The position numbers were made by a program, and so were the translations under genes. A stretch of DNA of 9,305 nucleotides from DATGSF01 sp035302865 (GTDB lineage Bacteria; Bacteroidota; Bacteroidia; Chitinophagales; Chitinophagaceae), in contig DATGSF010000038.1 in NCBI GenBank assembly GCA_035302865.1, positions 1 through 9,305 of the forward strand. The letters are read 5' to 3'. The notes below the pieces were generated by a model. It saw only the letters and a program-made list of their open reading frames with translations. It was not told where the DNA came from and did not search any database. Position 1 is the stretch's first letter; every line of letters begins with the position of its first letter. Positions 1-6,743 of this stretch are shown here, piece by piece.

Positions 1-1
1 C

Positions 2-58
2 AGCTGGGTGGAATTTAAAGAAAATGATGGAAAAACTAAAAACGGAAAGCGTTTATAG
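2..58 (+). CDS. C-terminal end of an unidentified protein (partial)
   Basis: The second reading frame is open from the window edge to a TAG at 56-58 and encodes 18 residues, SWVEFKENDGKTKNGKRL. The other forward frame I checked from base 1 stops at the sixth codon. The composition is plausible for the charged tail of a cytoplasmic protein, and a terminator-like hairpin follows 40 bases later, which fits a real gene end. Too little remains to name the family, and I do not recognise it. An 18-codon open stretch could also be chance in AT-rich DNA, so confidence is low. Confidence 0.4.
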   Translation, partial: SWVEFKENDGKTKNGKRL

Positions 59-98
59 TTTTTTAAAATTATTTTTCTTCCTTTTTTACAAGAAAAGA

Positions 99-126
99 AA
101 GCAAAATATAGGTTTATATTTTGCTT
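99..126 (+). terminator. 12-bp perfect hairpin, probable terminator of the upstream gene
   Basis: AAGCAAAATATA (99-110) and TATATTTTGCTT (115-126) are exact reverse complements separated by the 4-base loop GGTT. The hairpin lies between the stop at 58 and the DUF488 start at 170. The left arm is preceded by an A-rich stretch, but only a weak T-rich tail follows, so it is not a canonical U-tract terminator. Its position supports transcription termination. An mRNA 3'-end stabiliser or a regulatory element for the DUF488 gene is an alternative. Confidence 0.45.
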
Positions 127-169
127 GTTAAGGAGCGACTAATTACATAGAAATAATAGGAATAAGAAT

Positions 170-700
170 ATGAAGAACAAACAAATATACACTATTGGTC
201 ATTCCACAAGAGAAATTGAAGAATTCATTGCAATTTTAAAGGAAAATAATATTGATTTATTGGTAGATATTCGCCGTTATCCTGGCTCAAGAAAATTCCC
301 ACAATTTCATTCTAAAGAGTTAGAAGAATCCCTAAAGAAAGAAAAAATAGACTATATATGGATGGAAGATTTAGGAGGAAGGAGAAAAGTAAATAAAGAT
401 TCAAAAAATACTAAATGGAGAAAAGAAACTTTTAGAGCCTATGCAGATTATATGGAAACGGAATCTTTTAATAAGGCAATGGAGAAATTAGAAGAATTAG
501 CAAAGGAAAACAATGTGGTATATATGTGCGCTGAAGCGGTTTGGTGGAGTTGTCATCGATCTCTTATTTCCGATTACTTAAAAGCAAAAAACTGGAAGGT
601 TATTCATCTTATGGGACTAAATAATTCTCAAGAACATCCATATACACAACCTGCCACAATTAAAAATAACAAAGTGTATTATAATGAAATAGATAATTAA
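170..700 (+). CDS. DUF488 domain-containing protein
   Basis: This 176-residue cytoplasmic protein shows the diagnostic DUF488 motifs in order: YTIGHST (7-13), the DIRRYPGSRKFPQF block (33-46), LGGRR (68-72), and MCAEAVWWSCHRSLISDYL (119-137) with C120, C128, H129 and R130. The length is normal for a single-domain member. The family is widespread and its biochemical role is not established. The conserved Cys/His/Arg cluster suggests an active or binding site, but that is inference. The ATG at 170 is preferred because the family signature begins six residues later; the leader is A-rich with no Shine-Dalgarno, as usual in Bacteroidota. An AAGGAG at 130-135 is 35 bases too far upstream to act as ribosome binding site. 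There is no close operon partner: 111 bases separate it from the upstream stop and 270 from the next gene. No signal peptide or membrane segment is visible. Confidence 0.9.
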   Translation: MKNKQIYTIGHSTREIEEFIAILKENNIDLLVDIRRYPGSRKFPQFHSKELEESLKKEKIDYIWMEDLGGRRKVNKDSKNTKWRKETFRAYADYMETESFNKAMEKLEELAKENNVVYMCAEAVWWSCHRSLISDYLKAKNWKVIHLMGLNNSQEHPYTQPATIKNNKVYYNEIDN

Positions 701-970
701 AATTAAATTCATCTATATAATAAAGCATTTTTTTATTTTAAAAAAAGCACGTTTTTTCAAACATTTTATTAATTAAAAAGTTAATTAATCAGAAGCAACA
801 ATAAATAGTTAACTTTATTATACTTTTTATTTTACCAAAGTTAAGCTAATATAAATCTGCAAATCGAACTTAGGCACAACCTCCCTTTAAATATTTATTA
901 GGCTTTTACTTTTAAGTTTAAAATCTATTGCTTCCATAAATCTCAATACAAATAAAAAAAATAAAACAAT
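701..970. other. AT-rich intergenic spacer, DUF488 to DUF2945
   Basis: No coding sequence is supported here; the one open frame on the minus strand reaching into it is antisense to the DUF2945 gene and has no family features. T and A runs at 728-757 (seven Ts, then seven As, then GCACG and six Ts) can fold into weak A-T stems and may serve as the end of the DUF488 transcript. A TAAGTTTA at 913-920 is one base off the Bacteroidota -7 consensus TAnnTTTG and could drive the DUF2945 unit, but I see no matching TTTG about 20 bases upstream. Confidence 0.5.
768..789. repeat. Perfect 9-bp inverted repeat
   Basis: ATTAATTAA (768-776) and TTAATTAAT (781-789) are exact reverse complements around the loop AAAG. 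All pairs are A-T, so the hairpin would be weak in RNA. Such a palindrome in a spacer could be a protein-binding site, a weak terminator or chance in AT-rich DNA. Nothing in the sequence decides between these. Confidence 0.45.
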
Positions 971-1180
971 ATGAAAGACAAGTTTAAAGTAGGAGATAAA
1001 GTAAAATGGAATTCTGAAGCAGGACATGTTTCTGGAACTATAATAAAAATACACACTGAAGATTTTCAATATAAAGGTTATACGCATCATGCATCAAAAG
1101 AAGAACCTCAATACGAAATTAAAAGTGAAAAAACAGAACATATAGCTGCACATAAAGAAGGAGCATTAAGCAAAGCATAA
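971..1180 (+). CDS. DUF2945 / hypervirulence-associated Tudor-domain small protein
   Basis: A 69-residue basic protein. The N-terminal half, FKVGDKVKWNSEAGHVSGTI (about 5-24), is the usual opening of the DUF2945 (HVA1 family, Tudor-like) fold, a small beta barrel. It continues with a KGYTHHASKEEPQYEI stretch (35-50) and ends with the conserved AAHKEGAL (59-66). The protein fills the whole family length. The family is small, cytosolic and poorly characterised; a nucleic-acid or protein-binding role is inferred from the fold only. The ATG at 971 is preceded by an A-rich leader without Shine-Dalgarno. It is 15 bases upstream of the flavodoxin-family gene, so both are probably on one mRNA that ends at the terminator at 1935-1973. 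Confidence 0.85.
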   Translation: MKDKFKVGDKVKWNSEAGHVSGTIIKIHTEDFQYKGYTHHASKEEPQYEIKSEKTEHIAAHKEGALSKA

Positions 1181-1195
1181 AAATAGTAATATAAC

Positions 1196-1921
1196 ATGAA
1201 ATTCAAAGACATAAAAGTACTATATATTAACTGTACACTTAAAAGAAGTCCGGAGGAAAGTCATACTTCGAAGTTGATGAAAGTTACACAAGACATTCTT
1301 GAAAAAGAGCATATAAACTTTGAAGAAATAAGACTTATAGACCATAATGTCGCCCCTGGTGTCTATCCTGACATGAAAGAAAAAGGATGGAACGAGGATG
1401 CTTTTCCAGAAATTCAGAAAAAGATAATGGATGCCGATGCATTAATTATCGCTACTCCTATTTGGTTAGGACAAAAATCCTCAGAAGCTAAAAAGTTAAT
1501 AGAAAGACTGTATGGCATGAGCGGAGAAACAAATGATAAAGGGCAATATATTTATTATGGTAAAGTGGGTGCCTGCATTATTTCTGGTAATGAGGATGGT
1601 GCAAAATTTTCAGCCATGAGTATTTTATATTCCCTACAGCATGTTGGTTTTACTATTCCACCTCAAGCAGATGCCGCATGGTTGGGAGAAATTGGTCCAG
1701 GTCCGAGCTACGGAGATACGGAATGGGATGGAAAAAAGATTGACCCTCCAATGGGATATGATTCTGAATTTACAAACAGGAATTTAACCTTTTTAATTTA
1801 TAATGTATTACATCTAGTACAATTATTTAAAAAAGCAGGAGCATATGATAATTACGGTAATTCTGCAGAGGACTGGGAAGACGGAAGGCATTGGTCTTTT
1901 GAAAATCCAGAATATAGATAA
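1196..1921 (+). CDS. Flavodoxin-family NAD(P)H-dependent FMN oxidoreductase
   Basis: A 241-residue soluble protein with a flavodoxin-like (NADPH-dependent FMN reductase) fold. The first strand and phosphate-binding loop are at KVLYINCTLKRSPEESHT (7-24). A second strand and FMN-contacting loop are at DALIIATPIWLGQKSSEAKK (81-100), followed by the helix LIERLYG. The third strand is at KVGACIISGNEDGAKFSAM (123-141). The C-terminal part (155-241) is rich in aromatic residues and specific to this subfamily. Such proteins reduce quinones, nitro compounds or free flavin with NAD(P)H; the actual substrate cannot be read from sequence. The gene lies 15 bases after the DUF2945 gene and ends 13 bases before a strong terminator, so the pair forms a unit separate from egtB downstream. 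No signal peptide is visible. Confidence 0.85.
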   Translation: MKFKDIKVLYINCTLKRSPEESHTSKLMKVTQDILEKEHINFEEIRLIDHNVAPGVYPDMKEKGWNEDAFPEIQKKIMDADALIIATPIWLGQKSSEAKKLIERLYGMSGETNDKGQYIYYGKVGACIISGNEDGAKFSAMSILYSLQHVGFTIPPQADAAWLGEIGPGPSYGDTEWDGKKIDPPMGYDSEFTNRNLTFLIYNVLHLVQLFKKAGAYDNYGNSAEDWEDGRHWSFENPEYR

Positions 1922-1934
1922 AGATGTTCTGTTC

Positions 1935-1973
1935 AACGGTGTCTAGGCAATTATTTAGATGCCGTTTTTTTTT
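1935..1973 (+). terminator. Rho-independent terminator of the DUF2945-flavodoxin unit
   Basis: AACGGTGTCTAG (1935-1946) pairs with TTAGATGCCGTT (1955-1966) to give a 12-bp stem with three G-U wobbles and an 8-base loop. A run of nine Ts (1965-1973) follows immediately and overlaps the stem by two bases. It starts 13 bases after the flavodoxin gene stop. This is the clearest intrinsic terminator on the plus strand in the window, and it separates the redox unit from egtB-egtD. Confidence 0.88.
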
Positions 1974-2024
1974 AAAAAAAAAGAAGTATTTAACCACTAA
2001 TAACAATAAAAAGATCAATAAGCA

Positions 2025-3206
2025 ATGTACATAATTGATAATGAAGTTAATTTAAAATCGCAATTTATTAAAACTAGAGTATTAAGCGAAGTAATTTGCA
2101 GCTATCTAGAAACTGAGGATTTTGTGGTACAACCTATTGACTTTGTATCACCACCTAAATGGCATCTTGCGCATACTACTTGGTTTTTTGAACAGTTTGT
2201 ATTAAAAGAAGAATTAAAAACATACCAAGTTTTTGATGAGCAATTTGCTTTTCTTTTTAATAGCTATTATGAAACTGTTGGTAATCACTGGTTGCGAACA
2301 AATCGAGGAAATCTTTCACGTCCTTCAGTAGCTAAAATCATGAAATACAGAGAATATATTACAAAAAAAATGCTTGAATTATTAGAAAACACCCTCTCTG
2401 ATGAGGTAAAAAAAGTAATTGAAATTGGAATAAACCATGAGCAACAACATCAAGAATTACTTTTAACAGATATAAAATATATTTTAGGAAAAAATCCACT
2501 TTTTCCTGTTTACAATAAAAATTTTGTAGAAAACCCTATTCAAGATTATGCACAAGAATGGATTACTATTCCCGAAGGTTTATATAATATAGGTTTGGAT
2601 AAAAATAGTTCTGGTTTTAGATATGACAATGAAATGGGAAAGCATCAGGTATTTATTCCTTCTTTTCAAATTTCAAATAAATTAGTAACTAATGAGGATT
2701 ATTTGGCATTTATAGAAGATCAAGGATATGCTCAGGTAGCATTATGGCATTCTGATGCATGGGCATGGTTGCAACAAGAAAATATTGACAAACCATTATA
2801 CTGGCACAAAAAGGATAATAAATGGTATCAATATACTTTATCAGGATTAGAAGAATTAAATAAAGAAGCTCCTCTTTCGCATATTTCTTATTATGAGGCT
2901 TTTGCTTTTGCACAATGGAAAGGGATGCGTTTACCAACAGAATTTGAATGGGAAATTGCACAAGACAAATTCAAATGGGGGAGCAGATGGGAATTTACGG
3001 AAAGTGCATATTTACCTTATCCTAATTATAAAAAACCTGAGGGTGCAATTGGAGAATATAATGGAAAGTTTATGGTAAATCAAAAAGTAATGCGTGGCGT
3101 ATCCGTTGCAACAAGTCCTAAGCATTCAAGAGCAACTTATAGGAATTTCTTTCAGCCTTTTATGCGCTGGCAATATTTTGGTATTCGATTAGCTAATTCA
3201 ATTTAA
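2025..3206 (+). CDS. egtB: Ergothioneine biosynthesis iron-dependent sulfoxide synthase EgtB
   Basis: EgtB is a non-haem iron(II) enzyme that uses O2 to join a thiol (gamma-glutamylcysteine or cysteine, depending on class) to C2 of the hercynine imidazole as a sulfoxide. The 393-residue protein has both expected parts. A DinB_2-like N-terminal domain (about 12-155) carries PPKWHLAHTTWFFE (43-56) and HEQQHQE (138-144), which supply the three probable iron ligands H50 (or H47), H138 and H142. A formylglycine-generating-enzyme-like domain (about 177-391) carries ITIPEGLYNIG (180-190), QWKGMRLPTEFEWE (297-310) and the C-terminal RGVSVATSP...RATYRNFF...RWQYFGIRLA. Its length is somewhat below that of the mycobacterial enzymes. 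LFNSYYETVG (77-86) contains a Tyr pair (81-82) in the active-site region. The gene is 12 bases upstream of egtD, clearly one operon. No convincing promoter box is visible between the preceding terminator and the ATG at 2025. Confidence 0.95.
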   Translation: MYIIDNEVNLKSQFIKTRVLSEVICSYLETEDFVVQPIDFVSPPKWHLAHTTWFFEQFVLKEELKTYQVFDEQFAFLFNSYYETVGNHWLRTNRGNLSRPSVAKIMKYREYITKKMLELLENTLSDEVKKVIEIGINHEQQHQELLLTDIKYILGKNPLFPVYNKNFVENPIQDYAQEWITIPEGLYNIGLDKNSSGFRYDNEMGKHQVFIPSFQISNKLVTNEDYLAFIEDQGYAQVALWHSDAWAWLQQENIDKPLYWHKKDNKWYQYTLSGLEELNKEAPLSHISYYEAFAFAQWKGMRLPTEFEWEIAQDKFKWGSRWEFTESAYLPYPNYKKPEGAIGEYNGKFMVNQKVMRGVSVATSPKHSRATYRNFFQPFMRWQYFGIRLANSI

Positions 3207-3218
3207 TTTTTAATTTCT

Positions 3219-4184
3219 ATGAATGAAATACATAAAAATGTGCAAACTGATTTTGCAAAAGAAGTAAAAACAGGTTTGACTAGCAAGGCTAAATATTTAG
3301 CCTCTCGTTTTATTTATGATGCAAAGGGGGATGCCCTTTTTAAAAAAATCATGGAATTACCTGAGTATTATCTCACTAATTGTGAATTCCAAATAATAGA
3401 AAAATTTAAAAATCATCTATTAGATCTTTTTAATCATGAAAATGGATTTGATTTGATTGAATTAGGTGCTGGTGATGGAAAAAAAACTAAAATCTTATTG
3501 GAGCATTTTGTAAAAAACAATTTAAATTTTAATTATCTCCCTATTGATATTAGTGGTAATATTTTAGATTGCTTGGAAAAAGATTTGAAAGATGCCCTAC
3601 CCTTATTAAAATTTAAAACTTTAAAAGGAAATTATTTTGAAATACTTCACGAGCTAAATAATTATAATAACCGCAAAAAAGTAATTTTAGTATTAGGTTC
3701 TAATATCGGAAATCTTAAAGAAGAAAAAGCAATAAAATTCTTGACAGAAATTCAAAAAGCTATGGACAGTAAAGACATGCTGTTTATTGGTTTTGATCAG
3801 AAAAAAAATCCTAAAATTATTTGGGATGCTTATAATGATAAAGAGGGAGTTACTGCGGAATTCAATAAAAATTTATTACATAGAATCAATGTAGAATTTG
3901 AGGGTGATTTTGATGCAGATAATTTTATACATTGGGAAAGCTATAATCCAGAAACTGGAACAGCTAGTAGCTATTTAATAAGTACTATACAACATAGTGT
4001 AAATATTAAAGCTTTAGACTTAAAAGTTGATTTCAAGAAATGGGAAACTATCCATACAGAAATTTCACAAAAATATGATGATGAAATGGTAGAGGATTTG
4101 GCAAAAAAATCTGGTTTAAGCATTCAATTTTGTTTTCAAGATGAGAAAGATTTATATAAAAACTATATTTTGATGAAGCTTTAG
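3219..4184 (+). CDS. egtD: L-histidine N-alpha-methyltransferase EgtD
   Basis: EgtD transfers three methyl groups from S-adenosylmethionine to the alpha-amino group of histidine, giving hercynine, the substrate of EgtB. The 321-residue length is typical. Visible motifs are RFIYDAKGDALF (30-41), IMELPEYYLTNCE (44-56) with the substrate-loop tyrosines, the SAM-binding IELGAGDGKKT (80-90), LPIDIS (107-112), LGSNIGNL (159-166), GFDQKKNP (191-198) and AYNDKEGVTAEFN (204-216). HTEISQKY (279-286) has E281 and S283, which correspond to the imidazole-binding Glu/Ser pair known from mycobacterial EgtD. N165 and Y205 match its amino- and carboxylate-binding residues. These equivalences are made by eye. 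The protein is cytosolic. The ATG at 3219 gives the family's normal N terminus. It lies 12 bases after egtB and is the last gene of the unit before a long non-coding gap. Confidence 0.95.
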   Translation: MNEIHKNVQTDFAKEVKTGLTSKAKYLASRFIYDAKGDALFKKIMELPEYYLTNCEFQIIEKFKNHLLDLFNHENGFDLIELGAGDGKKTKILLEHFVKNNLNFNYLPIDISGNILDCLEKDLKDALPLLKFKTLKGNYFEILHELNNYNNRKKVILVLGSNIGNLKEEKAIKFLTEIQKAMDSKDMLFIGFDQKKNPKIIWDAYNDKEGVTAEFNKNLLHRINVEFEGDFDADNFIHWESYNPETGTASSYLISTIQHSVNIKALDLKVDFKKWETIHTEISQKYDDEMVEDLAKKSGLSIQFCFQDEKDLYKNYILMKL

Positions 4185-4568
4185 TCCAAATTATTCCTGA
4201 GGTTTATTTTTAAAAGCTTTAAGGTTTCAAATTCTTTGCTTGCACTTTGAACATGCAATAAATTGCAAAGAAAAAGATATAAAAATTAATCCCAGGAAAA
4301 TAGAAATATAATATTCCAAATTTGAATAAAAAATAGAGCAATAGTTTTCGGATTAATATTTTATACTATCATTGAATTTTGCGCTATCAAGTTTTTAGGA
4401 GGAATATTTCGAGAAAATGCGAGTAAAATGCAATTCAATATTGAAATAAAAAAAGAAGCAATTGTTTTATATAAATTTCACTTTGTTCAGAAAATTTAAA
4501 AACAATTGCTTCTCTATTATTATACTCTTGGAGGAGAGCAAAACTTTGAAATAATATGGATGATGTTT
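4185..4568. other. Non-coding convergent gap rich in inverted repeats
   Basis: This 384-bp stretch lies between the converging ends of egtD and the DPP IV gene and contains no supported gene. Several inverted repeats fall in it. CTTTGCTTGCA (4234-4244) can pair with TGCAA (4254-4258) and GCAAAG (4265-4270) and may help end the egtD mRNA. ATTGAATT (4371-4378) pairs with AATTCAAT (4432-4439). TTCAATATTGAA (4434-4445) is a perfect 12-base palindrome. A 15-bp stem at 4454-4513 is listed separately. A stop-to-stop frame at 4326-4499 encodes a hydrophobic stretch but lacks an ATG. Confidence 0.6.
4448..4513 (-). terminator. Long-loop hairpin terminator of the DPP IV gene
   Basis: On the plus strand AGAAGCAATTGTTTT (4454-4468) and AAAACAATTGCTTCT (4499-4513) are perfect 15-bp reverse complements. 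The 30-base loop can itself pair weakly (AAATTT at 4473-4478 and 4492-4497). Read on the minus strand, the stem is followed by seven Ts (A run at 4448-4454), one of them inside the stem. It starts 56 bases after the DPP IV stop codon, as expected for an intrinsic terminator. Without a T run on the plus strand, it probably acts mainly in the minus direction, though the hairpin could also stabilise the egtD 3' end. Confidence 0.75.
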
Positions 4569-6725
4569 TTATAAATGCTTTTTTAAATAATCCGTAATTT
4601 TCTCAAATAATTGCTTTCTAGTATTCTTTCCTGAGATGCTATGGTTTTTATTGGGATAATAAATAGATTCAAATTGCTTTCCCGCTTCCACTAAATTTCT
4701 GGTTAAAACAGCCGCATGTTGAAAATGCACATTATCATCTGTAACACCATGAATCAATAACAAATTCCCTTTCAAATCCTCCACCATAGTTTCAGGAGCA
4801 TTATCAGCATAACCTTTAGGATTTTCTTGAGGTTTACGCATAAATCGCTCAGTATAAATATTATCATAATAAGCCCAATTCGTAACTGGCGCCACACTCA
4901 CGGCAGTACTAAATGTTTTATTTCCTTTCATCAAAGCAGAAGCGCTAATGAAACCACCATAAGACCAACCCCAAATTCCTATTCTATTTTCATCAACAAA
5001 ATCCCATTCTTTTTTAATTTTTTCGGCAAATGCTATTTGGCTTTCTGTTTCTAACTTTCCTAAATTTAAATAAGTTTGCTTTTTAAACTCCTCTCCTCTT
5101 CCTCCTGTTCCTTTACCATCTACTGCAACAATTATATAACCTTCATGTGCCAAATAATGATGCCAATAATACTGAAAAATCGGAAATCTATTTACCACTT
5201 CTTGTGAACCCGGACCGCTATACTGATAAAACAATACGGGATATTTTTTATTAGGATCAAAATCTAAAGGCAAAATCCTCCAAGCATTATATTTCTCTCC
5301 TTTCCAATCAATGCTAAAAAACTCCATGTTATCCATTCCATACTTTTGTATATTTTTGTTTAAGGCTGCATTATCTTCCAATAAAACTAAATTTTTCGAC
5401 TTTTTTCCTAAAAGATAAAATTTCGGAGCAACATTTAATTGAGAAGCTTTAACTAAAAAATAAGCCCCCGCAGCACTTACTTGCAACCAACCTTCATGTG
5501 CTACTAATTGCTCTACTTTTTTATTTCCTACATGCACACTATAAAATTCTCTTTGCATGGGATTCGTAGTAATCGCTGTAAAAAACACTTTTTGACTGGA
5601 TAAATCAAAAGAAATAATTTGATCTATTTCCATATTTTCAGGACTAATCAATGCATCTTGCTTTGTCTCCCAATTCCAATAAAACAATTGATTTTTACCT
5701 CTTTTTTCTGAAGTATAATAAAACCCTTTTTCTTGAGGATGAAAAGCTATATTATCTGTTATATCAATATAATATTTATTTTTTTCCTCATAAACTATTT
5801 TTTGTTTCCCATTTTGAGGATTAAACCATACAAACTCTAAATGATTTTGATGTCTATTTAGAAAATATACTAATAATTCATTTTTTTCTCCCGCCCACTT
5901 AATACGAGGTATATAAAAATCTTCTCTATCTCCAGCATTTACTTTATGATTAGTATTTCTAATTAAATCCACCACATGAATAGCTACTTTAGAATTATCT
6001 TCTCCCGCTTTTGGATATTTAAAAGTTTCATAACGGGGATAATTAGCTCCTTCATCATAAAAAGTCATAGTAAATTCCTTGACCTCCGATTCATCAAATT
6101 TATAATAAGCTAAATATTGCCCATTTGGCGACCATTCAAAAGCACGACTGAAAGCAAATTCTTCTTCATATACCCAATCACAATTTCCATTGATTATAGC
6201 TCCTTTTTTTCCATCATTAGTTAATGCTTTTCGCCTATTATTCTTAAAATCATAATGGTACAAATTATTGTCTTTTACATAAGCCACATCGTAATTCACA
6301 GGATTAAAATGGGCATGCATAATGGGATTTTCATCTATTAAAACAATGTTTTTATTTTGAATATCATAATGATACACTTTGTATAAAGCAGATCTACGAT
6401 AAATCGCCTGCTTTTCGGTAAATAGTAATAGATATTTCTCATCATGAGACCAAGTAAATTTATCAATCTTTTCTAAACCAAAAGTATTTTCAAAAACAGT
6501 TTTAATCTTCTTTTGATTCTTTACCTGGTATATATTAATTTGCTCAATGCCTAAATTATTTTTCTCTAAAACCGCATAATCTTTATCATTTTTCAAAACA
6601 CTAAAACCAGGAACTGACTTTTCCACAAAAGTGCTATCGTCAAAAATAATATCTAATGTCAATTTCTCTTGCGCTATGGCTAAAGAGGAAAAAATCAAAA
6701 AACAAAGGGTAAAATAAATGCGCAT
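4569..6725 (-). CDS. Secreted dipeptidyl peptidase IV (S9B family)
   Basis: A serine exopeptidase that removes X-Pro or X-Ala dipeptides from peptide N termini, probably in the periplasm. Numbered from the ATG at 6725 (718 residues), it begins with a signal peptide, MRIYFTLCFLIFSSLAIA, cleaved before QEK. An eight-bladed beta-propeller domain (about 30-465) includes DWVYEEEF (183-190), whose glutamates bind the substrate amino terminus in DPP IV. The alpha/beta hydrolase domain (about 475-718) carries YSGPGSQ (502-508) with the oxyanion tyrosine Y502, the nucleophile elbow GWSYGGF (S588), HGVTDDNVHF (D663) and NKNHSISG (H695). The length matches bacterial DPP IV. A TTG at 6746 in the same frame would add seven residues, but it lies within the promoter's -7 box, so the ATG is preferred. 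The gene appears monocistronic, with its own promoter and terminator. Confidence 0.94.
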   Translation of the reverse strand: MRIYFTLCFLIFSSLAIAQEKLTLDIIFDDSTFVEKSVPGFSVLKNDKDYAVLEKNNLGIEQINIYQVKNQKKIKTVFENTFGLEKIDKFTWSHDEKYLLLFTEKQAIYRRSALYKVYHYDIQNKNIVLIDENPIMHAHFNPVNYDVAYVKDNNLYHYDFKNNRRKALTNDGKKGAIINGNCDWVYEEEFAFSRAFEWSPNGQYLAYYKFDESEVKEFTMTFYDEGANYPRYETFKYPKAGEDNSKVAIHVVDLIRNTNHKVNAGDREDFYIPRIKWAGEKNELLVYFLNRHQNHLEFVWFNPQNGKQKIVYEEKNKYYIDITDNIAFHPQEKGFYYTSEKRGKNQLFYWNWETKQDALISPENMEIDQIISFDLSSQKVFFTAITTNPMQREFYSVHVGNKKVEQLVAHEGWLQVSAAGAYFLVKASQLNVAPKFYLLGKKSKNLVLLEDNAALNKNIQKYGMDNMEFFSIDWKGEKYNAWRILPLDFDPNKKYPVLFYQYSGPGSQEVVNRFPIFQYYWHHYLAHEGYIIVAVDGKGTGGRGEEFKKQTYLNLGKLETESQIAFAEKIKKEWDFVDENRIGIWGWSYGGFISASALMKGNKTFSTAVSVAPVTNWAYYDNIYTERFMRKPQENPKGYADNAPETMVEDLKGNLLLIHGVTDDNVHFQHAAVLTRNLVEAGKQFESIYYPNKNHSISGKNTRKQLFEKITDYLKKHL

Positions 6726-6743
6726 AATGTATTTTTTTGAAAA

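Noticed and set aside
130..135. AAGGAG as ribosome binding site for the DUF488 gene
   Set aside because: It is 35 bases from the ATG at 170, well beyond a functional spacing.
792..934. GAAGCAA (792-798) and TTGCTTC (928-934), also resembling the arms of the 4454-4513 hairpin
   Set aside because: A 7-base match at long distance in AT-rich DNA is expected by chance, and the similarity to the later hairpin does not extend beyond the core.
887..1090. Minus-strand open frame of 67 codons, hydrophobic
   Set aside because: It is antisense to the DUF2945 gene and its spacer. Its Phe/Ile/Leu-rich content is what A/T-rich DNA gives on the opposite strand, and no family motif is visible.
1827..2018. 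Minus-strand open frame across the flavodoxin gene end and its terminator
   Set aside because: It reads through a strong plus-strand terminator and the poly-A/T tract (giving a run of Phe and Lys), so it is a shadow frame.
2710..2961. Minus-strand frame of 83 codons inside egtB
   Set aside because: It is fully contained in a well-conserved gene on the other strand and has no recognisable domain.
4397..4449. AGGAGG at 4397-4402 followed by an ATG at 4417
   Set aside because: The ATG is followed by only ten sense codons (MRVKCNSILK) before a stop, the spacing is long, and Bacteroidota rarely depend on Shine-Dalgarno sequences.
4827..5054. Plus-strand frame of 75 codons inside the DPP IV gene
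   Set aside because: It is antisense to the catalytic domain around the nucleophile serine region, with no leader or domain support.
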